From Longispora sp047121295 (GTDB lineage Bacteria > Actinomycetota > Actinomycetes > Mycobacteriales > Micromonosporaceae), in the NCBI RefSeq assembly GCF_047121295.1, contig NZ_CP139447.1, positions 7,378,001-7,442,000 of the forward strand: 64,000 bases of DNA. Direction: 5' to 3'. The position numbers and the translations under genes were made by a program. The stretch's first letter is position 1; the number at the start of each line of letters is the position of its first letter. Positions 35,890 to 44,542 of this stretch are shown one piece after another. Below the pieces are notes generated by a model. That model saw nothing but the letters and a program-made list of their open reading frames with translations, did not search any database and was not told where the DNA came from.

Positions 35890-37191
35890 TCAGCCTGCGA
35901 CCGCTGCCGCCGCGTCCAGCCGGGCCGGGTCCGGGTCCGACCAGCTCCAGTTCGGGTGCGACCGGTTCGTCAGCAGCACCAGGACGAGCTGGCGGGACGG
36001 GCTGACCACCAGCGACGTACCCGTGAAACCGGTGTGTCCGAACGTCGTCGGCGCGCACAGCTTCCCCATGAACCACGACTGGTCGAGCACCACCCCGAGG
36101 CCGTGCGACGACAGCCTGTTCGGGTGCACGTCGTCCACGGCGGGCAGGCCGGCGTTCGCGTTGGTGAGCATCCGGCGGACCGTGCCCTCCGACAGGATCC
36201 GTTTTCCGTTGTACTGCCCGCCGTCCAGCAGCGCCTGCCCGACCACCCCCAGATCGGCGGCGGTACTGAACACGCCCGCGTGCCCGGCCACCCCGCCCAG
36301 GATGTTCGCGACGTCGTCGTGCACCACGCCGCGCAGCAGTCCCCGCGAGGACCGGGCGTCGGTGGCCACCAGCCGGTCCCGGCCGGCCCAGCCCAGCGGC
36401 AGGAACCCGGTGTCTCTGAGTCCCAGCGGTCCGGTCACCCCGGCGCGCAGCGCCTGGTCGAGGGGCTGGCCGGTGACCTTCTCCACGAGGTGGCCGAGCA
36501 CCTGCACCCCGACGCTGGAGTACCGGTACGCCCGGCCCGGGGTGTCCACCAGCGGCGAGGCGAGCACCGCCGCCCGGCGCTCCGCCGGCCCGGGCAGGCC
36601 GGTGACCTTCGCGCCCTCGGTCAGCCCGCTCGTGTGCGTCAACAGCATCGCCACCGTGATCGGCCGCCGACCCGGGCCGTCGAACTCCGGCAGGTAGTCG
36701 ACCACGGGCGCGGCCAGCCCGACCCTGCCCCGGTCGACCAGTTGCAGGACGAGCAGGGCCGTGAACACCTTGGTGATCGAGGCGAGGTCGAAGATCGCGT
36801 CGGGGCGCATCGGTACCCGGCGGGCCGGGGGCAGCTCGACCGGCCCGGCCTCGTAGCGGACCGCGTCGCCGAGCGCCACGTGTCCGACGACCGCGCCGTG
36901 CTGCCGGACCAGGGCCACCGCGCCCGGGAAGGTCGGGTGCTGCGGGTTCTCCCGGGTCGGCTTCAGGTGCCGGGTGAGGGCGGCGGTCAGCCTCGGGCCG
37001 TAGTCGGCCGGGGTCGGGGTGACCGGCGGCGTCGTGGTCGCGGGTCCGCCTGTCGGGGACGGGGACCGGGTCGCCGGGGCGAAGGGGGTGGCCGGTGGGG
37101 CGGCCTTCCTCGGCTGGTCGCCGCAGCCGGTGACGGCGACGGCCATCGCGGCGAGGCCGGCGCCGAGCACGGACCTTCGGGCGGGAACCAT
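35890..37191 (-). CDS. Beta-lactamase-related lipoprotein (serine hydrolase, class C-like)
   Basis: A 433-aa lipoprotein. ATG 37191 begins VPARRSVLGAGLAAMAVAV with lipobox TGC at Cys23. After a Pro/Thr-rich linker comes a penicillin-binding/beta-lactamase fold: the SxxK motif in FDLASITKVFTALL near residue 137, a Tyr-containing YRYSSVGVQVLG near 220, and HTGFTGTS near 390 in place of the KTG box. This pattern fits the serine hydrolase/esterase/DD-peptidase group (Pfam Beta-lactamase) rather than a true antibiotic-inactivating enzyme. Extracytoplasmic. It follows marP in the same direction, 114 bp away. Confidence 0.85.
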   Translation of the reverse strand: MVPARRSVLGAGLAAMAVAVTGCGDQPRKAAPPATPFAPATRSPSPTGGPATTTPPVTPTPADYGPRLTAALTRHLKPTRENPQHPTFPGAVALVRQHGAVVGHVALGDAVRYEAGPVELPPARRVPMRPDAIFDLASITKVFTALLVLQLVDRGRVGLAAPVVDYLPEFDGPGRRPITVAMLLTHTSGLTEGAKVTGLPGPAERRAAVLASPLVDTPGRAYRYSSVGVQVLGHLVEKVTGQPLDQALRAGVTGPLGLRDTGFLPLGWAGRDRLVATDARSSRGLLRGVVHDDVANILGGVAGHAGVFSTAADLGVVGQALLDGGQYNGKRILSEGTVRRMLTNANAGLPAVDDVHPNRLSSHGLGVVLDQSWFMGKLCAPTTFGHTGFTGTSLVVSPSRQLVLVLLTNRSHPNWSWSDPDPARLDAAAAVAG

Positions 37192-37305
37192 GCCGCCGAT
37201 CCTGACAGCACGCACCGCCCCGGCCAAGCCGGCCCGGTCACCGTACGGGGCGACACCGGGGGCGGTGCGCGGCCCGGGCCGGGCCCGCCGAGGCTGGCGT
37301 GCCGG

Positions 37306-38490
37306 TCAGGCGCAGTCGCCCGTGTTGGTCGCCGCCGACCGCGCCCTGCCGTCGTTGGCCACGCTCGCCGCCTCGGCCGCCGTCACCGCGAAGCCCGTGG
37401 TCTCGTCGTCGGCCGCCGCCGCGAAGATCACCCCGTAGACCGCGCCGGTCGGCGAGATCAGCGGGCCGCCGGAGTTGCCGCTGCGCACCTCGGACCTGAT
37501 CGTGTACACCTCGCGGACCACGGTGCCCGAGTTGTAGATGTCGGGCCCCTTGATCTGTCGGGAATCCCGGACCCTGGCCGACTTCGCCGTGTACGGCCCG
37601 TCCAGCGGATAGCCCAACACGATCGCGTCCTGGTTCTTGTCCGCCGGCGTGGTGGCCCAGGGCAGCACCGGGGCGTTCAGCCCGGGCACGTAGATGACGG
37701 CGAGGTCCTTCATCGGGTCGTAGGCGACGACGGTGCCGGCCCGCTTCGTACCCCCCGAATCGATCTGGATCTTCCTGGTACCCGCGACCACGTGCGCGTT
37801 GGTCATCACGTGCTCCGGCGCGTACACGAAGCCGGAGCCCTCGATCCGCCGCGAGCAGCTGGGCGCGTCGCCGAGGACCTTCACGACCGAGCTGTGCACC
37901 CGGCGCACCACGTCGGAACCGGCCAGCGCGCCGTCCGGCTCGCCGACGCTCGGGACGTTGGTGGGCGCCAGCCCGCCGAACACCTCGGGGAAGCCGTTGG
38001 TGTTGACCGTGTCCCGCAGCTCCTTGTAGATGCCCTTGATCGGGTCGGGCATCACGGCGTTGACCGTGCTCACGATGCTGCTGTTCCGGATGGCGCTCGA
38101 CAGGCCCGGCACCGAGGAGGACGCCAGCGGGGCCGTCACCATCCACGCGACGAGCAGCACGGCGACGATCGAGACCAGCGCGCCGCCGATGTCGTCGAGC
38201 ACCTGCGCCCCGCTGTCGCGGATGCCCTGCCGCAGCCGGCTGCCGAGCCACGCGCACAGCGCCTGGAGCAGCAGCGCGATCGCGAAGATCACGGAGAGGG
38301 CCGCGAGGACCCGGATCGTGGGGCTGTCGAAGTAGACCGCGATGGACGGGGCCACCTGCAGGCCCAGCAGCGCGCCGCCGAAGAAGCCGACGAAGGACAG
38401 GATCCCGATCACGAATCCCTGCCGGTAGCCGTTGATCGCGAAGAGCAGGGCGAGGACGACGAGGATGATGTCGACAAGGTGGCCGGGCAT
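37306..38490 (-). CDS. MarP-like membrane serine protease (CvpA plus trypsin-like domain)
   Basis: A 394-aa protein with four N-terminal transmembrane helices (CvpA-like, residues 5-120) and a periplasmic S1-type protease. The triad is visible: His233 in MTNAHVVAG, Asp262 in KDLAVIYV and Ser340 in RSGNSGGPL. Cys212 and Cys393 are placed like the redox-sensitive disulfide pair known in M. tuberculosis MarP (Rv3671c). MarP maintains pH homeostasis in acid and cleaves a peptidoglycan hydrolase. Gene order nth, thioredoxin-like, nudix, marP matches M. tuberculosis. It starts 9 bp after the nudix stop, so it is part of the same operon. Confidence 0.93.
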   Translation of the reverse strand: MPGHLVDIILVVLALLFAINGYRQGFVIGILSFVGFFGGALLGLQVAPSIAVYFDSPTIRVLAALSVIFAIALLLQALCAWLGSRLRQGIRDSGAQVLDDIGGALVSIVAVLLVAWMVTAPLASSSVPGLSSAIRNSSIVSTVNAVMPDPIKGIYKELRDTVNTNGFPEVFGGLAPTNVPSVGEPDGALAGSDVVRRVHSSVVKVLGDAPSCSRRIEGSGFVYAPEHVMTNAHVVAGTRKIQIDSGGTKRAGTVVAYDPMKDLAVIYVPGLNAPVLPWATTPADKNQDAIVLGYPLDGPYTAKSARVRDSRQIKGPDIYNSGTVVREVYTIRSEVRSGNSGGPLISPTGAVYGVIFAAAADDETTGFAVTAAEAASVANDGRARSAATNTGDCA

Positions 38491-38499
38491 GACGCCAGG

Positions 38500-39234
38500 C
38501 TATCTCAGCTCGGCAATCCGATCCTGGTCCCAGGGAACGGACCATTCCGCGATATCCAGGAGCACTGACAACACTCCGGCCGTGAACCCCCAAACCTGCA
38601 TGTCCGCGACCTCGAAGGCCGGCGAGACGTACCCGCTGGAGTGCCGGACCCTGATCCGGTTCGCCGGGTCGACGAGGTCGGCGATCGGCACCCGGACCAC
38701 CCGGGCCACCTCGCCGGCGTCGACCGGGCCGACCGGGTGCGGGGCGTGCCACCAGGCGAGGACCGGGGTGACGATGTAGTCGCTGACCGGGATCCACAGG
38801 TCGGGCAGGTTGGTGAGGACCTGCACGCTGGCCGGGTCCAGCCCGACCTCCTCCTGGGCCTCGCGGAGCGCGGTGACGGCCGGGTCGTCCTCGCCCTCGT
38901 CGGCGGCGCCGCCGGGGAAGGCGGGCTGGCCGGCGTGGTTGCGCAGGGTGGCGGCGCGTTCGAGGAGCAGCACGTCAGCACCGGGCGCGATCCCCAGGCC
39001 GGGCCCGACCGGGCCGGCGGCGATCCCCTGGCCGGGGCCCACCGGGCGGGTGGCGGTCCCCTGGCCGGGCGCGACGTCGGGCCCGGGCGCGACCTCGCCG
39101 CCGGGGCCGAGCAGGATCAGCACGGCGCTCCGCCGCCCCCCGGTCGTCGGCGGCGCGAACCGGGTGAAGTCCGCCGTGGTGGACTCGTTGATCCGCTCCA
39201 CGAGCGGCGGCAGCCAGCCGGGCAGGTCGGTCAC
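38500..39234 (-). CDS. NUDIX hydrolase (CoA pyrophosphatase-like) with in-frame repeat insertion
   Basis: A 244-aa NUDIX protein from GTG 39234 (GTGA overlap with the preceding gene). The Nudix box lies near residues 108-131 (GGAADEGEDDPAVTALREAQ, then EEVG) and is preceded by NHAGQPAFPGG, the extension typical of CoA diphosphatases. Between the first two strands sits an 11-residue unit repeated three times (residues 54-64, 65-75, 76-86; type VGPGQGIAAGP), absent from usual family members. It should hydrolyse CoA derivatives or related nucleoside diphosphates in the cytosol. Corresponds in order to Rv3672c. Confidence 0.88.
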   Translation of the reverse strand: MTDLPGWLPPLVERINESTTADFTRFAPPTTGGRRSAVLILLGPGGEVAPGPDVAPGQGTATRPVGPGQGIAAGPVGPGLGIAPGADVLLLERAATLRNHAGQPAFPGGAADEGEDDPAVTALREAQEEVGLDPASVQVLTNLPDLWIPVSDYIVTPVLAWWHAPHPVGPVDAGEVARVVRVPIADLVDPANRIRVRHSSGYVSPAFEVADMQVWGFTAGVLSVLLDIAEWSVPWDQDRIAELR

Positions 39235-39767
39235 AGGTGCTCCTTGACGAGCGTGCCCAGCGCGGCGTCGTCCAGCGCCGGGCCGGTGTAGGTGTGGGTC
39301 ACCCGGCCCTGGGCGTCCACGAACAGCGTGACTGGCAGCAGCGACTTGCCGACGGACTTCTGCAGCCGGCCGGCGGAGTCGTACAGGGTCGGGAATCGGA
39401 CACCCAGGTCCTTGGCGGTGTCGAGCGCCCGGCCACGGTCGTCGAGCGTCACCACACCGAGCACGGTGACCTTCCCCGACTCCGCGAGCCGCTGGAAGGC
39501 CGGCAGCTCCTGGCGGCACGGCGCGCACCACGAGGCCCACAGGTTCACGACGGCCGGCCCGGTGACCGAGGTGGCCGCGCCGCCGGTGAAACAGGGCAGT
39601 TCCATTCCGGTACCGGCGGCCGGCGCGCACCCGGCGAACCACTTCTCCTCGGCGGGGGCCGGCGCTGCGGGCGAGGAACAGGCCGCCAGCAGGGCCACGA
39701 GCCCGAAAACCAGCCCGGCCCGGGCCCCGGCCCCAGCCCGGGAACGCGCCCGGCGCACACCGCTCAC
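39231..39767 (-). CDS. TlpA/ResA-like thiol-disulfide lipoprotein
   Basis: A 178-aa lipoprotein starting at GTG 39767 (GTGA overlap with nth). The lipobox LAAC is at about residues 27-30. The thioredoxin fold holds WASWCAPCRQELPAF near residues 77-91 with CAPC active site and cis-proline in LLPVTLFVDAQG near 141. An extra cysteine pair (CAPAAGTGMELPC, residues 47-59) lies before the fold. Works outside the membrane, probably reducing or isomerising disulfides, for example during cytochrome c maturation or for MarP. Corresponds to Rv3673c by order. Confidence 0.88.
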   Translation of the reverse strand: MSGVRRARSRAGAGARAGLVFGLVALLAACSSPAAPAPAEEKWFAGCAPAAGTGMELPCFTGGAATSVTGPAVVNLWASWCAPCRQELPAFQRLAESGKVTVLGVVTLDDRGRALDTAKDLGVRFPTLYDSAGRLQKSVGKSLLPVTLFVDAQGRVTHTYTGPALDDAALGTLVKEHL

Positions 39768-40552
39768 AGCTCGATGCCCGCCCGCTCCGCGATCTCCCGG
39801 ACCCGGTCACCCTTCAGCAGCCGGACGGCCGTCTCCGGATCCGTCGGCCCGACCCCGTAGGACGGACACAGCGGCGCCAGCGAACACGCCCCGCAGGCCG
39901 GCTTCCGGGCGATGCACACCCGTCGGCCGTGGAAGATGATCCGGTGCGACAGCATCGTCCAGTCCCGACGGTCGATCAGCGCCGCGATCTCGTGCTCGAT
40001 CTTCACCGGGTCGGTGGAGGTGGTCCAGCCGAACCGGGTGGCGAGCCGCTGGAAGTGGGTGTCGATGGTCAGGCCGGGCACGCCGAACCCGTCGCCGAGT
40101 ACCACATTCGCGGTCTTTCTTCCCACCCCCGGCAGCGAGACCAGCTCGGCCATCGTGCCGGGCACCTCGCCGCCGAAGCGGTCGACGAGCCCCTGGCCGA
40201 GCCCGATCAGCGAGGTGGCCTTGTTCCGGAAGAAGCCGGTGGGCCGGATGATGTCCTCCAGCTCGGCCCGGTCGGCGCTGGCGTAGTCCTCCGCCGTCCG
40301 GTACTTCGCGAACAGCGCCGGGGTCGTCATGTTGACCCGCACGTCGGTGCACTGGGCGGACAGGATGACGGCGACGGTCAGCTCCAGCACGTTGGTGAAG
40401 TCGAGCTCGCACTCGGCGTCCGGGTGCAGGGCGGCCAGCTCCCGGCTGATCTTCCGCGCGCGCCTCTTCAGCGCGAGGGGCGTCTCGACCGGGGCCGAGG
40501 CCGGGACGTGCGAGGGTCGGCGCCGCCGCCGGACGGGCGATTCTGTCACCAC
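39764..40552 (-). CDS. nth: Endonuclease III
   Basis: A 262-aa DNA glycosylase/AP lyase for oxidised pyrimidines. The helix-hairpin-helix and catalytic Lys lie in VSLPGVGRKTANVVLGDGFG near residues 142-161, followed by the catalytic Asp in LTIDTHFQRLATRFG. The [4Fe-4S] cluster motif C-x6-C-x2-C-x5-C is present in VCIARKPACGACSLAPLC near residues 211-228. The N-terminal 25 residues are Arg/Pro-rich. Start is GTG, 7 bp after the capA stop. Overlaps with tlpA as GTGA. Confidence 0.95.
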   Translation of the reverse strand: MVTESPVRRRRRPSHVPASAPVETPLALKRRARKISRELAALHPDAECELDFTNVLELTVAVILSAQCTDVRVNMTTPALFAKYRTAEDYASADRAELEDIIRPTGFFRNKATSLIGLGQGLVDRFGGEVPGTMAELVSLPGVGRKTANVVLGDGFGVPGLTIDTHFQRLATRFGWTTSTDPVKIEHEIAALIDRRDWTMLSHRIIFHGRRVCIARKPACGACSLAPLCPSYGVGPTDPETAVRLLKGDRVREIAERAGIEL

Positions 40553-40558
40553 CTGAGC

Positions 40559-41698
40559 CTACTGGGGCGTCAGTGCCCCGTCCTCGCCGATCTTCGGGGC
40601 GCTGGCCTTCAGGTCTGCGTTCGACAGGTCGCGGATCAGGGCGAGGGCCTGCTTCTTCGGGTCGATCGACGGGTACCCGCCGTCCACCATCACGGTCGGC
40701 AGCACCTTGCCGGACACCCAGGTGCCGTCGGCGCGCAGGGTCGCGGACACCACGCCGCCGATCCCGGCCGGCCCGGCGCTGGACAGCACGCGGAACCCGG
40801 AGAAGTTCCCCATCGAGTACGCGATGAGCCTGCCCTTGTAGAACTCCATCCCGCGCAGCACGTGCGGCCCGTGCCCGATGATCAGGTCGGCGCCGGCGTC
40901 GACCATGGCCCGGGCGAACCTGATCGGGTCGCCCCGGTTCTCGCCGAGGAAGTTCTCGGTGCCCGGCTTGACGTGCGCGTACGCCGCCCCCTCCGCCCCG
41001 ATCTGCATCTGGACGACGACCAGGTCGGCCTGGGTGCCGGCCTTGCGGACCAGCTCGGCGGCCTTGGGGACGTCGAGCAGCGAGGCGCCCCAGGAGTACG
41101 GGGAGAAGCCCAGGACCGCTATCCGCATCCCCTTGGCCTCGACCATCGTGATCTCACCGGGGCCGCCGGTGGGCTTGAGCCCGGCCCCGGTGAGCGTGGT
41201 CCGGGTGTTGGCCAGCCCGGCCGGGCCCATGTCGAGGGTGTGGTTGTTGGCGAGGTTGAGCACGTGGAAGCCGGCGGTCCTCAGGTGCCCGGCGTAGCTC
41301 GGCGGCAGCCGGAACGCGAAGCAGCCCTCCTCGTTCTTCCCGTCGACGATCTTGCACTTCTTGTGCCCGGTGTCCTCGGTGAGCGGGCTCTCCAGGTTGC
41401 CCATGATCAGGTCGCCGGCGAGCGGGGCGCGCTGGAAGAAGTCCCTGCCGCCGTTCGGCGGGAGCAGGGTCGGCGCGGCTCCCATGATCACGTCGCCGGT
41501 GCCGGTGATGGTGACGGTCGGGGGCTCCGCGGAAGGCGTTACCGAAACGGTAGCCGGCTCCCTCGATGGCACACCGGCCGAAACCGGCTTCTTCCGCTCA
41601 TCCGTGTCGATGGCGAACCCGGCGACGACCACGCCGACGCCAACCAGCATCACGGCCGCCAGCCCCGTGACCAGCCAGTTCTTCCCACCTGCCGCCAT
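40559..41698 (-). CDS. CapA-family metallophosphatase-like protein, membrane anchored
   Basis: A 379-aa protein of the CapA (bacterial capsule synthesis) family. An N-terminal transmembrane helix (LVTGLAAVMLVGVGVVVAGFA, residues 9-29) anchors it with the domain outside. The calcineurin-like motifs are TGTGDVIMG near residue 65, LIMGNLESPLTED near 97, NLANNHTLDMG near 146 and IIGHGPHVLRGME near 254. In other bacteria CapA supports poly-gamma-glutamate or capsule production; relatives are common in actinomycetes without capsule genes, so the substrate is uncertain. First gene of the capA-nth-tlpA-nudix-marP run. Confidence 0.85.
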   Translation of the reverse strand: MAAGGKNWLVTGLAAVMLVGVGVVVAGFAIDTDERKKPVSAGVPSREPATVSVTPSAEPPTVTITGTGDVIMGAAPTLLPPNGGRDFFQRAPLAGDLIMGNLESPLTEDTGHKKCKIVDGKNEEGCFAFRLPPSYAGHLRTAGFHVLNLANNHTLDMGPAGLANTRTTLTGAGLKPTGGPGEITMVEAKGMRIAVLGFSPYSWGASLLDVPKAAELVRKAGTQADLVVVQMQIGAEGAAYAHVKPGTENFLGENRGDPIRFARAMVDAGADLIIGHGPHVLRGMEFYKGRLIAYSMGNFSGFRVLSSAGPAGIGGVVSATLRADGTWVSGKVLPTVMVDGGYPSIDPKKQALALIRDLSNADLKASAPKIGEDGALTPQ

Positions 41699-41769
41699 CG
41701 GGCACCTCTCTCTCAGGCCGCGCAGCCTAGCCTCTGGCCTTTTAGAAAGAGTTCAGCAATACTCGCCTG

Positions 41770-43005
41770 GTGTCGCAGATAACCATCGCCATCGTCGGGG
41801 CCGGGAGCCGGGGCGGCTCGTACGCCGACTGGGTCGCCCGCCATCCCGAGCACGCCCGGGTGGTCGCCGTCGCCGAGCCCCGGGTCGAGTACCGGGACAA
41901 GCTGGTCGCCGCCCACGACGCCGAGCCGTACGCCGACTGGCGCGAGATCATCGCCCGGGGCGAGCGGATCGCCGACGCGGTCGCGATCTGTACCCAGGAC
42001 GCCGACCACCTGGAGCCGGCCCTGGCGTTCGCCGCCGCCGGGTACCACATCCTGCTCGAAAAGCCCCTGGCCCCCACCGAGGAGGAGTGCCGGCGGATCG
42101 TCGCCGCCTGCGCCGACGCACGAGTGATGCTCGCCGTCTGCCACGTGCTGCGCTACACGCCGTACACGGAGCTGGTGAAGCAGGCGCTGCCGAGGATCGG
42201 GAAGATCGTCAGCATCCAGCACCTCGAACCGGTCGGCTTCTGGCACCAGGCGCACTCCTTCGTCCGGGGCAACTGGCGCAACACCGCCGAGTCGACCTTC
42301 ATGCTGCTGGCGAAGTCCTGCCACGACATCGACTGGCTGCAGTACGTGGTCGGCGCGCCGATCAGCCGGGTGTCCAGCTTCGGCGGCCTCGCGCACTTCA
42401 CCCGGGAGAACCAGCCGGCGGGCGCCGCGGACCGGTGCACCGACTGCGCGATCACCGACTGCGCCTACGACGCCCGCGAGATCTACCACCGGTTCTACGA
42501 CGAGGGAAAGCGCAACTGGCCGCTGACCATCCTCACCCCGAACCCGACCCCCGAGTCCCTCGACGAGGCGCTCCGCGAGGGCCCCTACGGCCGGTGCGTC
42601 TACGCCTGCGACAACGACGTGGTCGACCACCAGGTCGTCGCGCTGGAGTTCGAGGGCGGGGCGAGCGGCGCGTTCACGATGACCGCGTTCAACGAGCAGG
42701 CGCACAGGAAGACCCGCATCTTCGGTACGCACGGCGAGCTCGACGGCGACGGCCAGACCGTCCGGGTCTTCGACTTCGTCACCCGCACCTGGGAGGACGT
42801 CGAGGCCGAGTCCACCGGGGACGCCAGCGCCTCGGGCGGGCACGGCGGCGGCGACGACGGCATCATGGCGGCCTTCACCACGGCCGTGCGGACCGGCGAC
42901 CCGGCGCACATCCGCAGCGGCGGCGAGGCCTCGCTGAACTCGCACCTCGCCGTGTTCGCCGCCGAGCGCGCCCGGCTACAGGGGACGGTCGAGACGGTCG
43001 GATAG
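41770..43005 (+). CDS. Gfo/Idh/MocA-family oxidoreductase
   Basis: A 411-aa NAD(P)-dependent oxidoreductase. GTG start follows AATACT by a few nt, suggesting a leaderless mRNA. Rossmann segment ITIAIVGAGSRGGSY (residues 4-18), the EKP motif in HILLEKPLAPTEEEC near residues 96-110 with the catalytic Lys, and a DIDWLQYVVG helix near residue 188. A cysteine-rich insert CTDCAITDCAYDAREIY near residues 222-238 could bind zinc or iron. It probably oxidises a sugar or cyclitol; substrate unknown. It is divergent from capA. Confidence 0.87.
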   Translation: MSQITIAIVGAGSRGGSYADWVARHPEHARVVAVAEPRVEYRDKLVAAHDAEPYADWREIIARGERIADAVAICTQDADHLEPALAFAAAGYHILLEKPLAPTEEECRRIVAACADARVMLAVCHVLRYTPYTELVKQALPRIGKIVSIQHLEPVGFWHQAHSFVRGNWRNTAESTFMLLAKSCHDIDWLQYVVGAPISRVSSFGGLAHFTRENQPAGAADRCTDCAITDCAYDAREIYHRFYDEGKRNWPLTILTPNPTPESLDEALREGPYGRCVYACDNDVVDHQVVALEFEGGASGAFTMTAFNEQAHRKTRIFGTHGELDGDGQTVRVFDFVTRTWEDVEAESTGDASASGGHGGGDDGIMAAFTTAVRTGDPAHIRSGGEASLNSHLAVFAAERARLQGTVETVG

Positions 43006-43043
43006 ATCGATGGCCATGGCCGGCGACTGGTAATGTGCCGGCC

Positions 43044-44117
43044 ATGGCGCAGGTCGAGTTCAGTCCCGACGAGCTCGACGGGTTCGCCGCCCTGCTCGAC
43101 GACCAGGACACCCGCCTCGACGCGTTGAGCCGGTACGCCGACGTGACCTGCCGCGCCGTGGACGACCTGGGCGACCTGCGCGAGCCGTTCGACGCCCTCG
43201 GACGGGCGCACGCCCAGGTGTTCGCGGAGAGCCAGTCCGGTCTGGGGCACACGGCAGAGCTGCTGACCCGGGCCGCGCGGGAGTACCGGGCCCGGGACCT
43301 CGACGCGGCGACCACCCTGGACAGACTGCACGGCGGATTCCACTCCAGCACCCTGAACCCGACCGGCTCCATCGCCCCGGACCGGACGACGCCCCGGGCC
43401 GAACCCAGCCGGGCGACGCTCCCGGCCGGCTCCGGCGTTCCCGGCCGGACGCTCTCGGCCGACTCGGACGCCCGGCTCACCCTGCCCGTCCCCGAGGTCC
43501 ACCGGCACGAACGCCTGGCCAGCGCCGAGGACCGCCTCGCCGGGCACGCCGACCTGTGGCACCGCCTGACCCGCGACGACCTCCCGGCCCTCGTCACCGC
43601 CCCGCTCGCCGGCCCGCTGACCGGCCTCCCGTTCCTCGCCACCGCGTACGCCACCCTCGGCGCGGGCACCAGCGTCGTCCTGGCCGACCTCGGCACCGGC
43701 GTCCCGACCTGGCGGACCCCGGCCGGCGCGGAGTTCGACGGCCACCTGCGCGGCTGGCGGGCCGGCCTGGCCGGGGTGGCCGAGCTGGACCGGACGATCG
43801 CCGCCGAGCTGGCCCGGGCGTCCGCGACCGTGCTGGGCGCCGCCGAGCGGGTCCTCGACCTCGCCGACGAGCTCCTGGCCGGCCCGCTGGCCCGGCTGCG
43901 CGCCCTGGTCTACCCGGACCGGAGCCTGAGGATCTGGCTCGTCCCGGCCCAGACCCACGAGATCTACACGGAGCTGCGCCGGGGCCTGGACCTGCTCGCC
44001 GCGATCGGCGCCGTCCACGCGGACGTGGCGGGCGCCCGCACGGCGCTGGCCGACCAGCTCGGCCAGTGGCGGGGCGCGTGCGAGTCGCTGCTGCCGAGCG
44101 CGGGCCGGCGGGCATGA
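43044..44117 (+). CDS. EspC-like type VII secretion-associated helical protein
   Basis: A 357-aa protein. The first 90 residues form an EspC/ESX secretion-associated-like helical hairpin (VEFSPDELDGFAALLDDQ; LREPFDALGRAHAQVF; LLTRAAREYRARD with a YxxxD-like pattern). A Pro/Ser/Thr-rich linker (100-150) precedes a second helical domain up to residue 350 (LAELDRTIAAELARASATV-type helices). No signal peptide. It overlaps the next gene by ATGA. A type VII substrate or chaperone role is likely by similarity; what the second domain does is unknown. Confidence 0.6.
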   Translation: MAQVEFSPDELDGFAALLDDQDTRLDALSRYADVTCRAVDDLGDLREPFDALGRAHAQVFAESQSGLGHTAELLTRAAREYRARDLDAATTLDRLHGGFHSSTLNPTGSIAPDRTTPRAEPSRATLPAGSGVPGRTLSADSDARLTLPVPEVHRHERLASAEDRLAGHADLWHRLTRDDLPALVTAPLAGPLTGLPFLATAYATLGAGTSVVLADLGTGVPTWRTPAGAEFDGHLRGWRAGLAGVAELDRTIAAELARASATVLGAAERVLDLADELLAGPLARLRALVYPDRSLRIWLVPAQTHEIYTELRRGLDLLAAIGAVHADVAGARTALADQLGQWRGACESLLPSAGRRA

Positions 44118-44176
44118 CCGGCCCCGTCCCCGGGCCGGCGGGCATGGGCGTCCCCGCGTCCGGGCCGGCGGGCATG
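44101..44176 (+). repeat. Three perfect 16-bp repeats at 30-bp spacing, each with an ATG
   Basis: CGGGCCGGCGGGCATG occurs at 44101, 44131 and 44161. All three ATGs (44114, 44144, 44174) are in the same frame of the downstream gene, because the period is 30 bp. The first copy also forms the end of the EspC-like gene. Confidence 0.9.
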
Positions 44177-44347
44177 AGCGCGCCCGGGCAGGCCCCGGAG
44201 CCCGGCGTGGACCTGTCCGCCGCGTCGTTCGACGACCCGCTCGCCCAACTCGGCCGGTGGGCGAAGGAGGGCCGGCCCTGGGACGACATCGAGGCCCGGG
44301 TCTACGACCTCTTCGAGATCCCCGACCGGCACCGCCCGGCCGAGTAG
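44114..44347 (+). CDS. Small acidic protein coupled to the EspC-like gene
   Basis: A 77-aa protein from ATG 44114, which overlaps the preceding TGA; ATG 44144 and 44174 are alternative starts created by the repeat. The N-terminal 30 residues encode GPAGM repeats. The conserved-looking part is the C-terminal 45 residues: DLSAASFDDPLAQLGRWAKE, then WDDIEARVYDLFEIPDRHR, acidic and helical. No family recognised. Coupling suggests it works with the EspC-like protein, for example as a chaperone. It lies 195 bp upstream of crp. Confidence 0.65.
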   Translation: MTGPVPGPAGMGVPASGPAGMSAPGQAPEPGVDLSAASFDDPLAQLGRWAKEGRPWDDIEARVYDLFEIPDRHRPAE

Positions 44348-44494
44348 CAAGATCACCGGAGGGCCGGGTGGCACCCGTACCAATATGGGCATTTGGCGGC
44401 CCGATCCGGGCCGGCGCCGGCGCACCCGCCGCAGGTCGGAGGGAGAAAACGACCTTGATCGTGGGTGCTGGCCCGTTTCCGACAACGATGGGCC

Positions 44495-44528
44495 TAGACT
44501 CGACTCGCGCGGGCACACCTGCGCGAGT
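44495..44528 (+). promoter_or_regulatory. crp promoter -10 and 5'UTR hairpin
   Basis: TAGACT (44495-44500) is a good actinobacterial -10 box. Just after the expected start, ACTCGCGC (44503-44510) and GCGCGAGT (44521-44528) form a perfect 8-bp stem that ends directly at the GGAGG ribosome-binding site (44529-44533) of crp. It may influence translation. Confidence 0.45.
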
Positions 44529-44542
44529 GGAGGTTGCAGACG

